DNA from: Lepidurus packardi
Taxonomy: Eukaryota > Arthropoda > Branchiopoda > Notostraca > Triopsidae
Direction: 5' to 3'
NCBI GenBank assembly: GCA_023053545.1
Contig: JAKZAN010000002.1
Coordinates: 12,024,790 to 12,088,789, forward strand
DNA: 64,000 nt
Positions 22,701 through 37,200 of the stretch are shown here, piece after piece (position 1 is the stretch's first letter; every line of letters begins with the position of its first letter). The position numbers and the translations under genes were made by a program. The notes under the pieces were generated by a model that was not told the origin of the DNA, searched no databases, and saw only the letters and a program-made list of their open reading frames with translations.

Positions 22701-22915
22701 TGAAAGGACAGTGTCGTAGCTAATCTTACTCTAATAGCTGATACTTACTCTATTAGCTAATTTTACTCTATCCTTAGGAGTATTGCGACCTCGTACTGGG
22801 CTATATTCCTCGTGCCGAATTCCAGGTAAACCAGTACGCACTTGATAAGGGCTACAAGCCCTTCGGAAAAGCACCAGATAGTCAGAAAGCTGTGTGTACA
22901 ATTAAGCTTTTTTAG
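19792..22915 (+). CDS. ebony: Ebony-type beta-alanyl biogenic-amine synthetase (NRPS-like), nine exons, 871 aa
   Basis: Exons 19792-20905, 20968-21135, 21190-21401, 21463-21646, 21708-21914, 21970-22120, 22173-22292, 22357-22678 and 22778-22915 sum to 2616 nt; insect Ebony is about 880 aa. Ebony joins beta-alanine to dopamine or histamine (cuticle tanning, neurotransmitter inactivation). Order: an adenylation domain (1 to about 560) with the AMP-binding loop YTSGSTGSPKG (about 196), KTALTFVDSVAEIWGP, NFYGSTE, the ATP-contact TGDYG and the C-terminal lysine in NGKIDRQ; a carrier domain with phosphopantetheine site GGNSLNS (Ser about 611); and the Ebony-specific C-terminal amine-selecting domain (about 650-871) with YLLHSFMMG, FMEDENIRLA, TTNT and YKPFGKAPD. 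All domains look intact. This architecture is best known from arthropods and is the main taxonomic clue here. Confidence 0.95.
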
Positions 22916-23647
22916 ACAATATTCTGTTCCTCTTCTTACATGAGTATTACTGTCCGGCTTTGTCATGTCATGGATTTCTATTTTTAGTATGATATCACAT
23001 ATAATGTATAACTCTTATACGATTTTCTTAAAAGGTTCAAATCTTGAATGCCGTTTTTTTATATCTAAATCCATCGTAGGCTTCCGCCTGGTGATGGTTC
23101 TTTTATTAACAAATCTGTTGATTACAAGGCCACTTGTCACAATAATACTGATTTATTACTACTGAATGCCGTTGCTTTAGAGGTTTCTTGCGATATTGTT
23201 GTATTTTTTCGGTCCGTTTCACATTCAACTAGAATTGTCGTAACATAACAGTTTACGCAAATTAGACAAGGGGGCAAAAAAAACACGAGCTAATACAGCA
23301 GCGAAGATAATTAGCTGCAAGTCAAGCCCAGAAGTTTTAGCTAGTTCCTACACAGTTCATGGAATGCTACGTGTTGATTCATGGGAACTATTTTCGGAAG
23401 CAATGGTTAATTTAACTCAAATGTTCTAATTTTATTTTTGTATGACTCGCTCCCATAAAGCATAAGGCAAACAGTCATGGCTTACGATAACAGCAAAAAG
23501 GCGCAGTATAAATTCCTTGATGTCCCCTTTCCGTCCCTCAGAAAGACTAGACTTTAGTATGTCACACTTATTTTTTTCTAAACCCACCCATTACAATATC
23601 ATGTGATTTTGCAATATCCAATCAGTTTATTTTAACACGAAATTCGA
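22916..23647. other. Intergenic between convergent ebony and PI4K2
   Basis: AT-rich sequence between two gene ends, with no coding or structural signal that I can support. Confidence 0.5.
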
Positions 23648-25399
<1,752 letters not shown>

Positions 25400-27363
25400 G
25401 TAGCCTCCGCGAATTTAAACAAAGAAGTATGATAAATAGCTAAATTTTTTATTGATTAAATTAACCTCGATAATGAACAGAAACTCGGGAAAAACAATAA
25501 CAAGCTCTTGACACAACTTAATCGTTTTTCTTGTATCGTGTCCTGTCAGATCGTCAACCACGATATAATATCGTATTTTTGTCGATTCGATAGTTAACCT
25601 GTGGATGTTGCTTGGAGACGACGGATACTACCTCAATTTAAGTGCTGTGTTGGTAGGTTTGAAGGTTATTTTGGATGATTAATGGCTTATTTAATCGTTA
25701 GACGAGATGTTCCGTTGGTTGTGACAAAAAACGCGTAACAGTATATTATTAAAGTTTCGGCTTTCATTTCCAAACCTAAAAGCGCTCTGTTCACCCTAAC
25801 GGACGAAATCAAAAGCTGTTCATATGTGTACTGTTTTTAAAACTAAGCAGATTTAACAGACAAAACTTTCTTTTTTCACCCTAGAGTAAGAGCGATCACT
25901 TTCGTCTTTTCCGTAAGAAACTTAGAGTATATACGGTACTGCAAGAATAATATACACGATACAATGTAGACTTGTCCCATTCATACTCAGTCGGTACATG
26001 TGGAAATATTTTGAACATTCAGCTGAATGATCAGAAATATTCAGGCTGCAAGCTGTACTGTTTGCTGTCGAAATTTTTCAATATCAATTTCAGAAATTAT
26101 TTATTTTGATTAATTTATTTTATTATTAGACAATCAGTAGCTTCTGGCAGCAGATTTTATTTTTCGTTTTGTTCTAGCAAACTTGTTTCTTGTTCCGTTA
26201 TCGCAGGTTTGGAGTCGGACCAAAACAACATAGCACCAAAACGAAACTTGAACTTGCTCTCTAAACAATCATCGCTTTCATAGCTGCCGATAGTGTATTA
26301 TAGTTAATTATTCAAAGAAGTTTTCCTGATTCTGTCAGCAAGTAAATAAAATAATAATTTATAGTCAGTTTTAAAAATACGTAAAATGAAATGAGTCGTT
26401 CCAAATTCATGAAATGTTTTGACCCGGGACGTTTTGGAGTGTGTAATTTCGAGCTAGTGTCGTAGTTTTGCCCGCAATCGAAAGGGAAGCATAAAACTAG
26501 GTTACGGAATCCGGTCAAGGTTCTTCTTGAAACTTAAGACTTATTGTATGTAAAGAATTGTAAGACACGGAAGGTTGCAGGGCATTGGCCTCCACTTTTA
26601 TTTCTTTTCTGCACGTTATAAATAAAGTACTTGTAAATGTGAGTCAACTTTCCCTACGCATTTGAATTTTATGACTCTTTTGCTCCCTTAGAACAGTAGG
26701 CCAGAGAGCCACTTGTCATTCTAAAATTCATGTAAAAACTAGTCAATTAACCCGTCTGCGATCCATACAGATCCATACTGCCAGTGTGCCGATCGGATAA
26801 ATCAAGACCTTAAGCATATTTTGTTTATTGCAGATGGTTTAATAAACAAAGATTAATTCTGTTAAAAGAGTTCTCGAAATTACGTTTACATTTCAAAGCT
26901 GATCTCTTCCTTTGTAATACTAAAGCTTTCCCTGCTATAGTTTCCTTTGTTAAAGATGCTCTAATGATTATATGGAAAAAAGGGCCATTTTGTAATTCTT
27001 AGAAATGGCATTAAAGTTAAAAATCCTGAATTACAATGCAAGTGATTATCCATAAATTATATTACATAATAATAATACAGCCTAGCAAAGAGTAGATGCT
27101 CACGCTGGTTTTATAATTGTTTAAAAAAAAGTAAGTGTATTTTCTACCATTGGGTTAACTTTGTTGCCGTTCTCCGTAAACAACGGGGAATAGCCAGTTT
27201 TTATATGATATGTTGAAACATTTCGCGCCAATGGACGTTGACATATAAAAACACGGGCATTCTTTGTTAGCCAACGTTTGTTTAGATTAATTACACTATT
27301 TATGTGGTCTGTCTAGGAAGGCAAGCAAACTACGTACACGGTCCGAGGCTATTATCAGCAATA

Positions 27364-27696
27364 ATGGAATTCAAGTGCAAGACAGGAAATGGAATAAAGT
27401 CTGCCCAGCGGTATACCCCCCTTGAGCAGTTAGATGCGACCCAGTGCATGTCAGTCGCCTTGCGCTCTCATTTCTGCAAACTTCTCAAATCCGTTAACAA
27501 CTGTCCAGTAAACGCTCCTTGGAAAGACAGCTATTTCTTCAGGTGATAAACACGGTAAGTCAACATTATCACTTTTTATGGCTTTATTTTTGTCAGCAAG
27601 CAGAACAGGACAGCTGCAAGAAAGTTTCAGTTCAAGAAAGCCTTAGGCGAATTCAGGGAGATCCTACAGAGAAGACAGCATATAACAGATGGGTAA
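27364..27696 (+). CDS. Weak candidate for a small two-exon gene, 92 aa
   Basis: ATG at 27364 opens exon 27364-27542 (donor GTGATA). A pyrimidine-rich acceptor (ATTTTTGTCAG) starts exon 27597-27696, and the joined frame is intact and ends at TAA. The second half is basic and helix-prone (ARKFQFKKALGEFREILQRR). An alternative donor, GTAAGT at 27555, matches the consensus better and would read the second exon in another frame, through a further GTAAGC donor at 27694. I recognise no family. The evidence is only splice-site quality plus an open frame. Confidence 0.25.
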
Positions 27697-28786
27697 GCCC
27701 AACGTGGATAACCATTACGTAAACCGCGATCCTATCATGACGTATTCCTATTCGAGCCTACTTAGAAATATAACAACGAGTTAGCCGGTTCCGGGCAAGT
27801 TTTCTCCGCATATATTAGATACTATTAGTCAAGGGAGAATTCCTACAGAGTATACAGAGATTCCATTGGATTTTCCCGTGTGCGGTTTGCATTCCAACAC
27901 TCACCATCTATTACGTCCTTGTGGAGGTTGATAAGCCTGAAATCGCAAAGTCTAAAATAAGTACACCCATACATTAACTTTCGCAAATTACTATGATCAT
28001 CCAGTATGCCTTAAGCTGAATATTGCATATCTGGCCGTCGTTCTACGACTTCCTCAACTTTCCATCCATTTCGACATGGGGAATCTCCCAAGAAACGTAC
28101 TTAGATTGTTCAATCGGTAAGTCACCAGATGTTCTGTTTATAACCGGATATTGTGCGCTTCTAGAAAGTATAAAAACACCTACTCAATCCAGTTAAACCA
28201 TATGCACACAACTGAAGGGACGCGTATAATATATTAACTCCTCTACCAAGCCATGTAATTTTGGTCTATTTCAAGGATTTGTACATGTACCTTGGTATTT
28301 TACACTTCCTGTGAGAAAGGAAACCCACGTCGTTTACTGAACGTTCGACGGTTCTCAATTCTCTGACTATGTTAAGTAACTTTGTTTGTTTCAATGGTGG
28401 TTCTCGGGAAGCGTTGGGAACGAAGATCGTTCACGCTAAGGAAAAAAGAATAATTTGTGTTTTGAGTTTCGGACAGAAGGAAGTACAGTACTCCTAAAAA
28501 AAACTTCCGTACTTCACAATAAAAGTACTAACGAGTTGCTCAGGAATTTCACGGAGGAATGAAGTCTTTTGTTAGTTGAAAAATGTCCGTTTGCACATGT
28601 GACATGCAAGTTTAGACATAATTACAGGAGAAGGGACTCTATTGTTACCTTCTAATGGTGGTCTTCCTTATTTGCATAACTAATGTGCAAGATACTTCTA
28701 CTAGCAAGGTGAAGAAAAGATCACCTGTTTACTTACACAAGGCCGCTGAGTACAAGCATCTTCGATTTTCTGTTCATCTCACGTAT

Positions 28787-28800
28787 CCCCCCCCCCCCCC
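28787..28800. repeat. Poly-C run of 14 nt
   Basis: An unbroken C homopolymer followed by TCTCCCAGCCCC. Homopolymers of this kind are error-prone in assemblies. Confidence 0.9.
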
Positions 28801-31800
28801 TCTCCCAGCCCCGACACTCTTTGGTAAAGAACCTTTCACCTTAGCACCCCCGGCAAGGTCGAAATGTACCAATATCCTTTTGTCTTCTAACTTCTTTCTT
28901 GTCACTTTCAATGCAAAGGCATTCTGGCCAGTCCCGGTATGTAGACGCAGGAAATGCATTAAAGAGGGACCTGCCTTAAGCTACTCTTATGCAATAGTTC
29001 CCTTATGTAAAGGCAATGTCCCAAATCTGAAATCTTAATTAAATTTTTGCGTTCACTCCAAGTGTAATGGCATTCGCGTGTTTTGCTGCGTCATGCTTAG
29101 AGCGCACTCTCTGGCGCAGTTTCACTTGTATGGGAATTCCTCGGGAAATCGCGCCTGGTAACGTTGGGAAGGATTGCGGGTTTTCCTTAGGTGTAGGGAG
29201 TATTTTTTGCGTGTATGTCTGTTATTGTTTGTCAATTTTTTTTTGCTCAAAAAGAGCCTTATCGGACAGGAACGATCACTTGTACTTTCTATTGCAGCGC
29301 TTTTCACCCTTTCTTCTTCTCGCATTTGTCTTGCAGATGACGCTGACTGACATACATTATTGTTTTCTCAAGACAAGGTTTTGCAAGTAATCTGCTTGCA
29401 CTAGCGCGCGATGTGGCTCAAGTAACGCCAGATGTTTCATCATGATTAATGAGCATAATGGGAATCCTGTCTTAACCGCTTAATATGATTGTTAAAAGCA
29501 ATGCCCACGTCACCCTTTTCAATGACAACTCGTTAAAAAATCGCGAGATTTTACTATGAATACGTCATTACGTAGATCCTGTTTTGCGTATCACAAGAAC
29601 AAAGCTTAGGACAAAATTAGCTTACGTGGCTAAAACCGTTTTATTACTTTTGATGATTATTGACGTCGTTCGCTGAAAAATTTTGTTTAAGCTTAAATAT
29701 TTTTAGACAAGAATTCAATTCAACTTTAATGCGAATTCAACTCGAGCAAAGTCTGGGAATGCACAAGCTTTCTCCTACGATCCAAGTGCAGATTCGTGAG
29801 AACTTCTAGCCAAATCAAGGTCCAATCATGTTTGAATACAGTGAAGAAGTAGTTAGGCTTGTATCCGTTTTGGTCTCATGTGTTAAGAGATTCCGGCTGA
29901 GTGTAGCAGCGGGGTATTTGTGCACCGTCATGTATTCTCCGTTCAAGGTCCCCTTGAAAAAGAACCACTTTCTCTTTTCTCCTGGATTTTTCTCCTTTAA
30001 CCGGTAGAGACGTCTTTAGTAAGAGCGCAAAAAAGCCATTGGCAATCTTAGGCCCAATTCGAGCTTTCAACTCGTAGTGCGTACCTGCGTAGACGTCCGC
30101 CGTCCGCACTCGCGATAAGCTGAGTTTTTGCTGCTCCCACCCAGTGGTGAACGCGAGAAAGCAAAACCTGTATTTGACCTTGTCTGCCACCACGAAAAAT
30201 AAGGAACTTAGAGAAAAGACTTGCATCCACAACCACCTATGAGAAAGAAACGCAGGCCCTAGGATAACTAAGCCCACTGTAGTTTCACTTTCGAAACAAG
30301 TAATGTGCAAGGATAAGGATTACAGAACAATCTTTCGTCTTGCTGACGGCTAGCAACAGTGAATTTGACTGTCATGTCGATAAAGTACTGGATTTGGTCT
30401 TAGCAAATGCTTACCTCCCAAGTGAATTTCTTAAAGGCGTGTTATTTATTGTAGTTGTTTGATTTGCAACTCGTTTGAATGTTGATTATGTTCAGACATG
30501 TCAAAAACTTGGTTTCTTCATTCTACGTACTTTTTTTTTTACTAGTGAAGCAATTAGGGTACAATAACTTGTTCGGGGAGGGGGTAGTTAACACTTTAAA
30601 AAAAAAATTATACTATTGAAATGATTAATATGAAGCAAGTTTTTTAGGGAAGGGGGTATAGTGTGATTTCCCGAGTCTTGAGGCAGTACCGGTTATTGAA
30701 AAATACCGGTCCGGATTCTGTTCTCCAACTGACACACTTGGCCAGTTCGCACTTTCGATTTCACCTTGTAGGAAGAGGAACAACCTGGGAGTTTGTACAG
30801 CGCCAGTGACTTTTCCTTTCGCTGTCGTCAGCACGCAAGGATCTGATGTAGCAACTCTGTTTTTTTAAGTACAGTAGCAGCTGCTGGAGCTATGTCTTTG
30901 TTATTAGGAAGGATAAGAGAATAGCCCGTTACTAGGTAATCGCGAAGGGTGTCAGGTTTGTTGAGACACAGAAAGTAGAAGTGAAGAACAAGGAAAAAGG
31001 ATCCGGGTGGGGTTTTCTCCGAGTTGTTTCATTCGGATCAGTTACTTTATTATAGTACATGTCAGTCCCGTGGCTAGTGTAAACGCAATGGAGGGGAAAG
31101 TTTGAATTGCTTAACGCATTCCTCTGAATGATTCTCATTTACATGCCTCTTTGGCTATTCATTTTGGGATAACAAGTCGCAGTGAAAATCTGTCAAAGTG
31201 CGTCGTACTTCCTCTGTCGTAGACGGGCTAGGGTCTTAAGATGCAGTTTGATTATAAAGGAGCAACTTTACGGCAAGGGTTTGGGCAGTACACACTACAC
31301 TTGGCACCAGACTTCCACTTTCACTTTCTCTCGAGCTCCTTCGGAGTGGGCTACTTAAAGTAGTCAGGTGTGTTCTTTGGTCGTCGTGCTGCCTGGGTGC
31401 TCAAAGGTGGGCCAGATTAGGATGGGGCTATGCAAAGCCCACAGCACACCAAAAAACATCCCCCCACCTCTCAACGTCGCCAGCCACATGCAACATGCAT
31501 TGCTGGTATTGAGAAACTTTCGCTTTCCTTCTAACGACTTACAACGAACCCAACCTTTTCATACTGCGTATTCTTTGTCTTATTTCAAACCCTCAGATAT
31601 TACAAACGTAATTTCGCACAGTTGTTAATAGTGCAATTCTCCATAAAGAAGAAAGGAAGGTTCTTTGTAGCAAAGGAAGATTTTTTGTAATCTTTAACGA
31701 ATATACGCTAAGAAATTCTAGCAAGCTCTCTCCTTCAGCATGTGTAGTAATAGGAATATAGAAAGGAAATTAGTTTGCAAAGAATTGGGCTTCTGTTACA

Positions 31801-32204
31801 AATTGAACTATGACATTGCATGGCACTTCCGTGGCCACCAAAAAGGCTTGCTTTTCTACCACACACAGCTCCCAAGATAGGATCGTCCAATTTCAACGCA
31901 GAAAAGGCAGGAAGGAATGCCTTCCCTTTAGCCTTCCATATGAGATGTGGAGGCTTCAGTTTCTCTTTTCGGTGGTAACAGTATAATTAACGCTGTACGT
32001 AAAAGGGCCTGTAGAGACTTGCAAGTGCTGTACGGCCTGATAAAGGCGGCTTCGCCTAGAATTGCCTACATTCACTGATTCACTAATACGTCTTCTACCT
32101 TACGGGTGTGGGCCAAGGCTACGAGAATTTATCGGGTCTGGGAGCATAATTCTTGTAGAGAGAATACCTTACAGGGCATGGTATCCATCCTCGTTTCACC
32201 TAGA

Positions 32205-32236
32205 CCATATGCAAGAAACCCATATGCAAGAAACCC
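32205..32236. repeat. Two-copy 16-bp tandem repeat
   Basis: CCATATGCAAGAAAC occurs twice in direct tandem with a 16-bp period inside the gene-poor interval; no coding context is supported. Confidence 0.8.
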
Positions 32237-34189
32237 TGGCTGAACCTAAAAGTTGCGCCAACTCTTTTAGGTTTTACGTTTAGGCTTACGCCCTTAAGCA
32301 TTACAGGATTGTCTGAGAAAGCGATCAAGGGCACCCATTTTCTTTCGCCGTCACACATTCATTCACAAGACGGGGCTCCCTAACCGTTTCACTTGACTTT
32401 TCGCCAAGGTGTTGCATATTAAGATTATTTTTTTATATGCATACATATTAAAAGGCTTTCGTTAGAGGCAGTCACATTGGCTTTGTGAATTTCTAACAAG
32501 CCGCCGTTGTATCGAGGGGAAAATACTTTCTTCTTTTTTTCTTTTCTTTTTTTTTTTTAGTTCGAGTTTTAGTTCTACGTCCACGTCTGCATAGATTGCA
32601 TAGGTGTGCATAGTTTCCATGGATTTTTTTTTAAGTTCTATGTGTCAATGTCCCTTTTTGAAACTCAAAAATTATTGTATAGCACGCGCATAAATGAACC
32701 CTTGCTAACAATCTGAATATGGCTTGTATCGACAGACAGTTTATGCGTATATCCCTGTGCCGCGGCTTTGTGGGGGCGGCGCGAGCATTCACCTTGCGTA
32801 TTGCCATTAAAAAAAAGCACCATCATGAGGTCCACGTATAGCCGTTTCAGGTTAGGTAGTCATCGAGTCGGATAGCAGAAACCCTCACAGGCAGAATATT
32901 ACACCACCGTAATTTGCCCAAATCAGCTTTAAGAAAAACGCGAATCGTGTATTTGCTTGTGTTCTTTTTTTCTTTACAATCTATTTTTGTAAGTTTATTC
33001 AATGATTAAACCACGACTTGCTTGGGGAAAAAACAAACCAAAAAAGTTTTCGTAATTGAGGTGTTTAGTTCAACGGCGCTTAGTTCAACTCATCACACAA
33101 GGGAGTTCCGAGTGTTGTCTTTTAAGTGACCGATGTAAGTGGCAGTATACTTATTTACGTATAGATAATTAGCCTATAGTACACAACTTTTCTTTCTCTA
33201 GAATAAGCTACAAAAGTTTGAACGTAGATTTGTATTTCTTAAGTTTTTGAAGTATATAAGTTTAGTTTTAAATTTAATAAACCACATTTGAAAGTTAAGT
33301 TGTAGCAAGTTGCAAGTTAAAAAAATAGAAAGGATACATTTGTATTTGCATTTAAAGTGTATATTTTGGGAAGTATTTGAAAGCAGATTGGTACTGGCCA
33401 TACCAGTTTTTTAAATAGTTGGTGACTATAATTAAACTACTAAGGTGAAAATACGAGGAATGCCTACAGGTTCGAAGGCGTGCACTATCTGGAAAAGTTG
33501 CATGGACCCTTAAAAAAGTTGTTCGAAAGCAAGAGTGAGGAGCTTTTTATGACCTATAAAAGTTTCCTGTAACCTGTTATTCTAAGCCTTGATCGAAAGC
33601 GAGAGCGTATGTATTGTTTTCTAAAAATTTAGCTTCCTACTTCCGAAGTCAAGAGGACTGCAGTTTCACTCGACTGATCTTTACGAAGATTATACCACGC
33701 CCGACCGCATCGCTCAACTTGGCCAAAAGCACGCCAAAAGTGTCAAACTGCAAAATGACTCGGCAGAACATGAAAATGATGGACGTCCTAGTGTGCTGGG
33801 TTTGGTTCCAAGCCTTCAAAATGATATATCGCACATATATGCATGTTGGCAAACCATCGAGCAGGAAGACGAACGTGACTTACGGAAATGAATGAGGAGA
33901 ATAAGCAACTGAAAAGAAGAATCCTCCGCATCATGAAGCAAAGTTGCTCGCCTTGAAAAAGAATTGTTGGCTTTCCTCCGTTTCCTGGTTTTTGTATAGG
34001 ACGTGTAGCTGCGCATCTCCTGGGTTTTCTTGATCAATCCGGAATAGCTATAGGAATCGTACCCACCCGGTACACCAGCGTGGTAAAGGTGAAACAGCGT
34101 TGGTGTTTCTATACGGGAAGTCGTCAACTTCCTGACCTTGGAATTCTCTCAAGTATAAGCAAAACAGCCATACGGAGGGAGGATTTCGT

Positions 34190-34228
34190 AAATTCAACCT
34201 CTCAATTCAACCTTCAACCTCTCAATTT
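34190..34228. repeat. Short tandem repeat, period about 20 bp
   Basis: TTCAACCTCTCAATT occurs twice, joined by a further TCAACC, within the gene-poor interval. Confidence 0.75.
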
Positions 34229-37200
34229 CGGGAACTTTTTAAAGAGGACACCATTGGTGAATAGGTCAGAAGCGACGTTTGTACCTTCGAGTGACACATG
34301 TGACGAATCTTTATTGTGTTGCCAATTGTCGCCGAGATGCAAACTTTGCGGACAGTAGGAGCTAGTTAAGGGTCAACTTGCTCAAGATAATTTGCCTACT
34401 AAATTCCGACGAACTATTGTCTATCATGTCCTTTGCGTTGTTTATTGGATGTGAAATCGGAATGATGCAGGACAATTATCGTAAAGACTACATGGCAATT
34501 TCTGACTGAAAAAAAATTAAAAGAAAAAAACTTTTTTTAAAAGTCCCTAGTCAACTTGGATCGGGGTTTCCATATATATCCGAACAGGTTTTGTGATTTC
34601 CATTTGACGGTGTTATCACTACGATTTCCCTTTCACTCTCGAAAGTCGCCCTTTGACTTTTTCACCTTGGGATGGGGGATTTTTTTTTAATAAGCAGGTT
34701 GGAGTGAAACCAAGTGTAGTCGATTTCGCTTCCTTCTCGTCCAACGATGTATAAATCTATATCACTAGTACGAACAACTTTCATGCAACCCTGCTTGTGG
34801 TTCGTTAAGCATGAAGACTTTGGTATGAGGTAGATTCTATGGTTGAATCCCATATTTACTATGTTTTCCTCAGCCTAGGACGTAAGGGCTTTTTTATGGT
34901 CAAGGATACAGGCAATGAACAAAAGGTAATGCCCTTAGCTAGGTTTTCCCTGGTTTGTAAATAAAATGCTGTTTTTCTAGCAAAGGTGTGGTGTACGGTT
35001 GCATAAACTTCGCTTTTACAAGCGGAAAACGTTGTTTTTCGAAGGAGACTGACTTGGCATGACCTTATAGGTTAATCACCTGTTCCCCTTGTATTGGTGT
35101 GTTTTTCTGAGAAATTTTACTTGACCTGTCTCTTACCTAGGTTGCTGCCAGCTCCCGCAGGCTAAATCACAAGCCATAGGTTACACTATTATAATAAGAA
35201 GGGTTTTTAGCAAGGAATACCTAGATCTAATTTGTGCACACAGTGCTTCTGAAACTTAAAAATGCTTTGATGTGCACCAGGGACAGAAGTAGTTCATTGG
35301 CATTTTGAGTTAGAAGTGCTGAAATTCTAATCCTATTAGCATCAACCTTTCCCTTTCCTTCAGGAAGATTTGGCCCCATTTGATCCTTTCGCTTTTATTT
35401 GACCCTTTTCGCCATGGCAGAGGAATCAAGGCTGCACCTTTTTAACCTGAGTTTTGACCTTGTCAATTAGTAAGCTGAGCAACCTTGAGTGACCTTGTGT
35501 ATTGCGTTATTGATTTGACTTGGAATAGCAGGATGTGATAGGAAGTGGGTCGTTCAATTGAACTTGATTTCATTTAACTTTCTCTTTCATTTTTATATGC
35601 AATTTTGTTTTAATTTTTTTATTAATGTTTCGTTCTGAAGGTATATGCTTGATATTGCTAGCGGAAGTGCGCTGGGTCTTCCTGCAGAAAAGCATACCTT
35701 GATGATAACGCAAACGTGTGCAGAATGACTTTCCAATTAACTGCCAGGAAGACGACAGAATCCTGCATTGCAAGCCCGTTTGCTCAAGTCTGAACCCACA
35801 TCGTCCCAGCCGTTCACAGCTTTACCAGGGGGAAATCCCATAGAGCTCCTCCACCATAGCATACCATACACCATACCTTCTCGTACCTGGGCTATGGTTA
35901 CCTTTGCTGGTCGAGGGCCCAGTTGGATAGACCACGCCTACGTTTTCATCCAAGGCTGCAATTATTATAGTACGGCGTCAAAGCGCGGTTCTCGACAGTA
36001 TCTCGTGGGCCGTTGACTTTGTTGCACCGTGAACGGAAAGGATTTTGCTCTGTAACTGAATACGTTGGAGTGTATCGCTTAACCAGGTAACGTGTGTTTT
36101 ATTTATTGTTTACTCCCCCAAATCTGGTTTAGTTTTAGATTGTGTGTCTCAAAGTGAACCTGATTCTTCTGATTCATTTCAAATGTAATTTTCATCAGAA
36201 ACGTTACCACTGTCAAAAGTTATTATTTTTTAGATTTAGTTCATCAATGTCGTGGTTCATCGTGAACAATCGTGGTAAATCGTGGTTCATCAATCACAAG
36301 TACACAGAAGATAAAAGGGAGTTCGCTTGATCCAGCTTTTGCCTGAAGTGTAAGGTATTCACCGATGGTGTGACGTTAGACGGGTACACAGTTGTCGAAA
36401 GTTGGTCATCCTACGTCCTTGACGGGGTTTTTGAATAGACCCGCTGTTTTATGATGGAAAACAATCCGGGAGAGCTTTCTATTTGGCAAACCGCCCGCTC
36501 CACGAGAACCTCTGGCTTAGGCTTAGCGAGACTCAATGACATTTGGTCCAAACACTAACGATCTCTATAATCCATGCATGCTTTTGAGTTGGAGGGCGCG
36601 AAAGTTCGGAGCCGAAGCATAATTTCCCCTGAATTGTGGATATCTACCTGATTGCCGCTTTCTCTGTCCTCTGACCTAGCTTTCAGGCCTCTGGCCCTTT
36701 TTTGGTCGATCAAGTGACAGGGAGAAAGGGTTTTAGTTGACAGTCCAGCAGCAATATGGCGCACTGAGCCCACTCTAAATCCAAGTTGTTTACGTTGTAG
36801 CCCATTGCAATCTTAGCAAACAAGCTGCTGATTGATTGGTTTTTGCCTCTTCGTCAAATCGGGTTTGTGAATGTGTCTACTTTATGTGTTTGCCTACTCG
36901 TGATGTCCTACTGTCCAGTACCGGCCCTTGCCGCGTCGCGTTAGTCTTCTTTCTGCATAACCAGTTATTAGAGAGGGTTGATCGTATCAACGAACTAAAT
37001 GAGTCATAGTTAGAGGAAAATTCCACTAAAGAAATAGGCAACAAGTGACTGAGCTCTTGCTACCATAAAACCGCAAATAATGATTGAATTACGCCATGCC
37101 AGTCCATCAGGTTTCCTATCAATCTTCTATGTGTAGATAAAGTAAACCTAGCACCACCAGTAAGTTTTAAGAGAGCTTTCTCTTTCACTAGCAACCCAAG

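Noticed and set aside
28655..29390. Frames of 127 and 107 codons in the gene-poor interval
   Set aside because: They include translated poly-C and low-complexity text, have no motifs and overlap open frames on the other strand.
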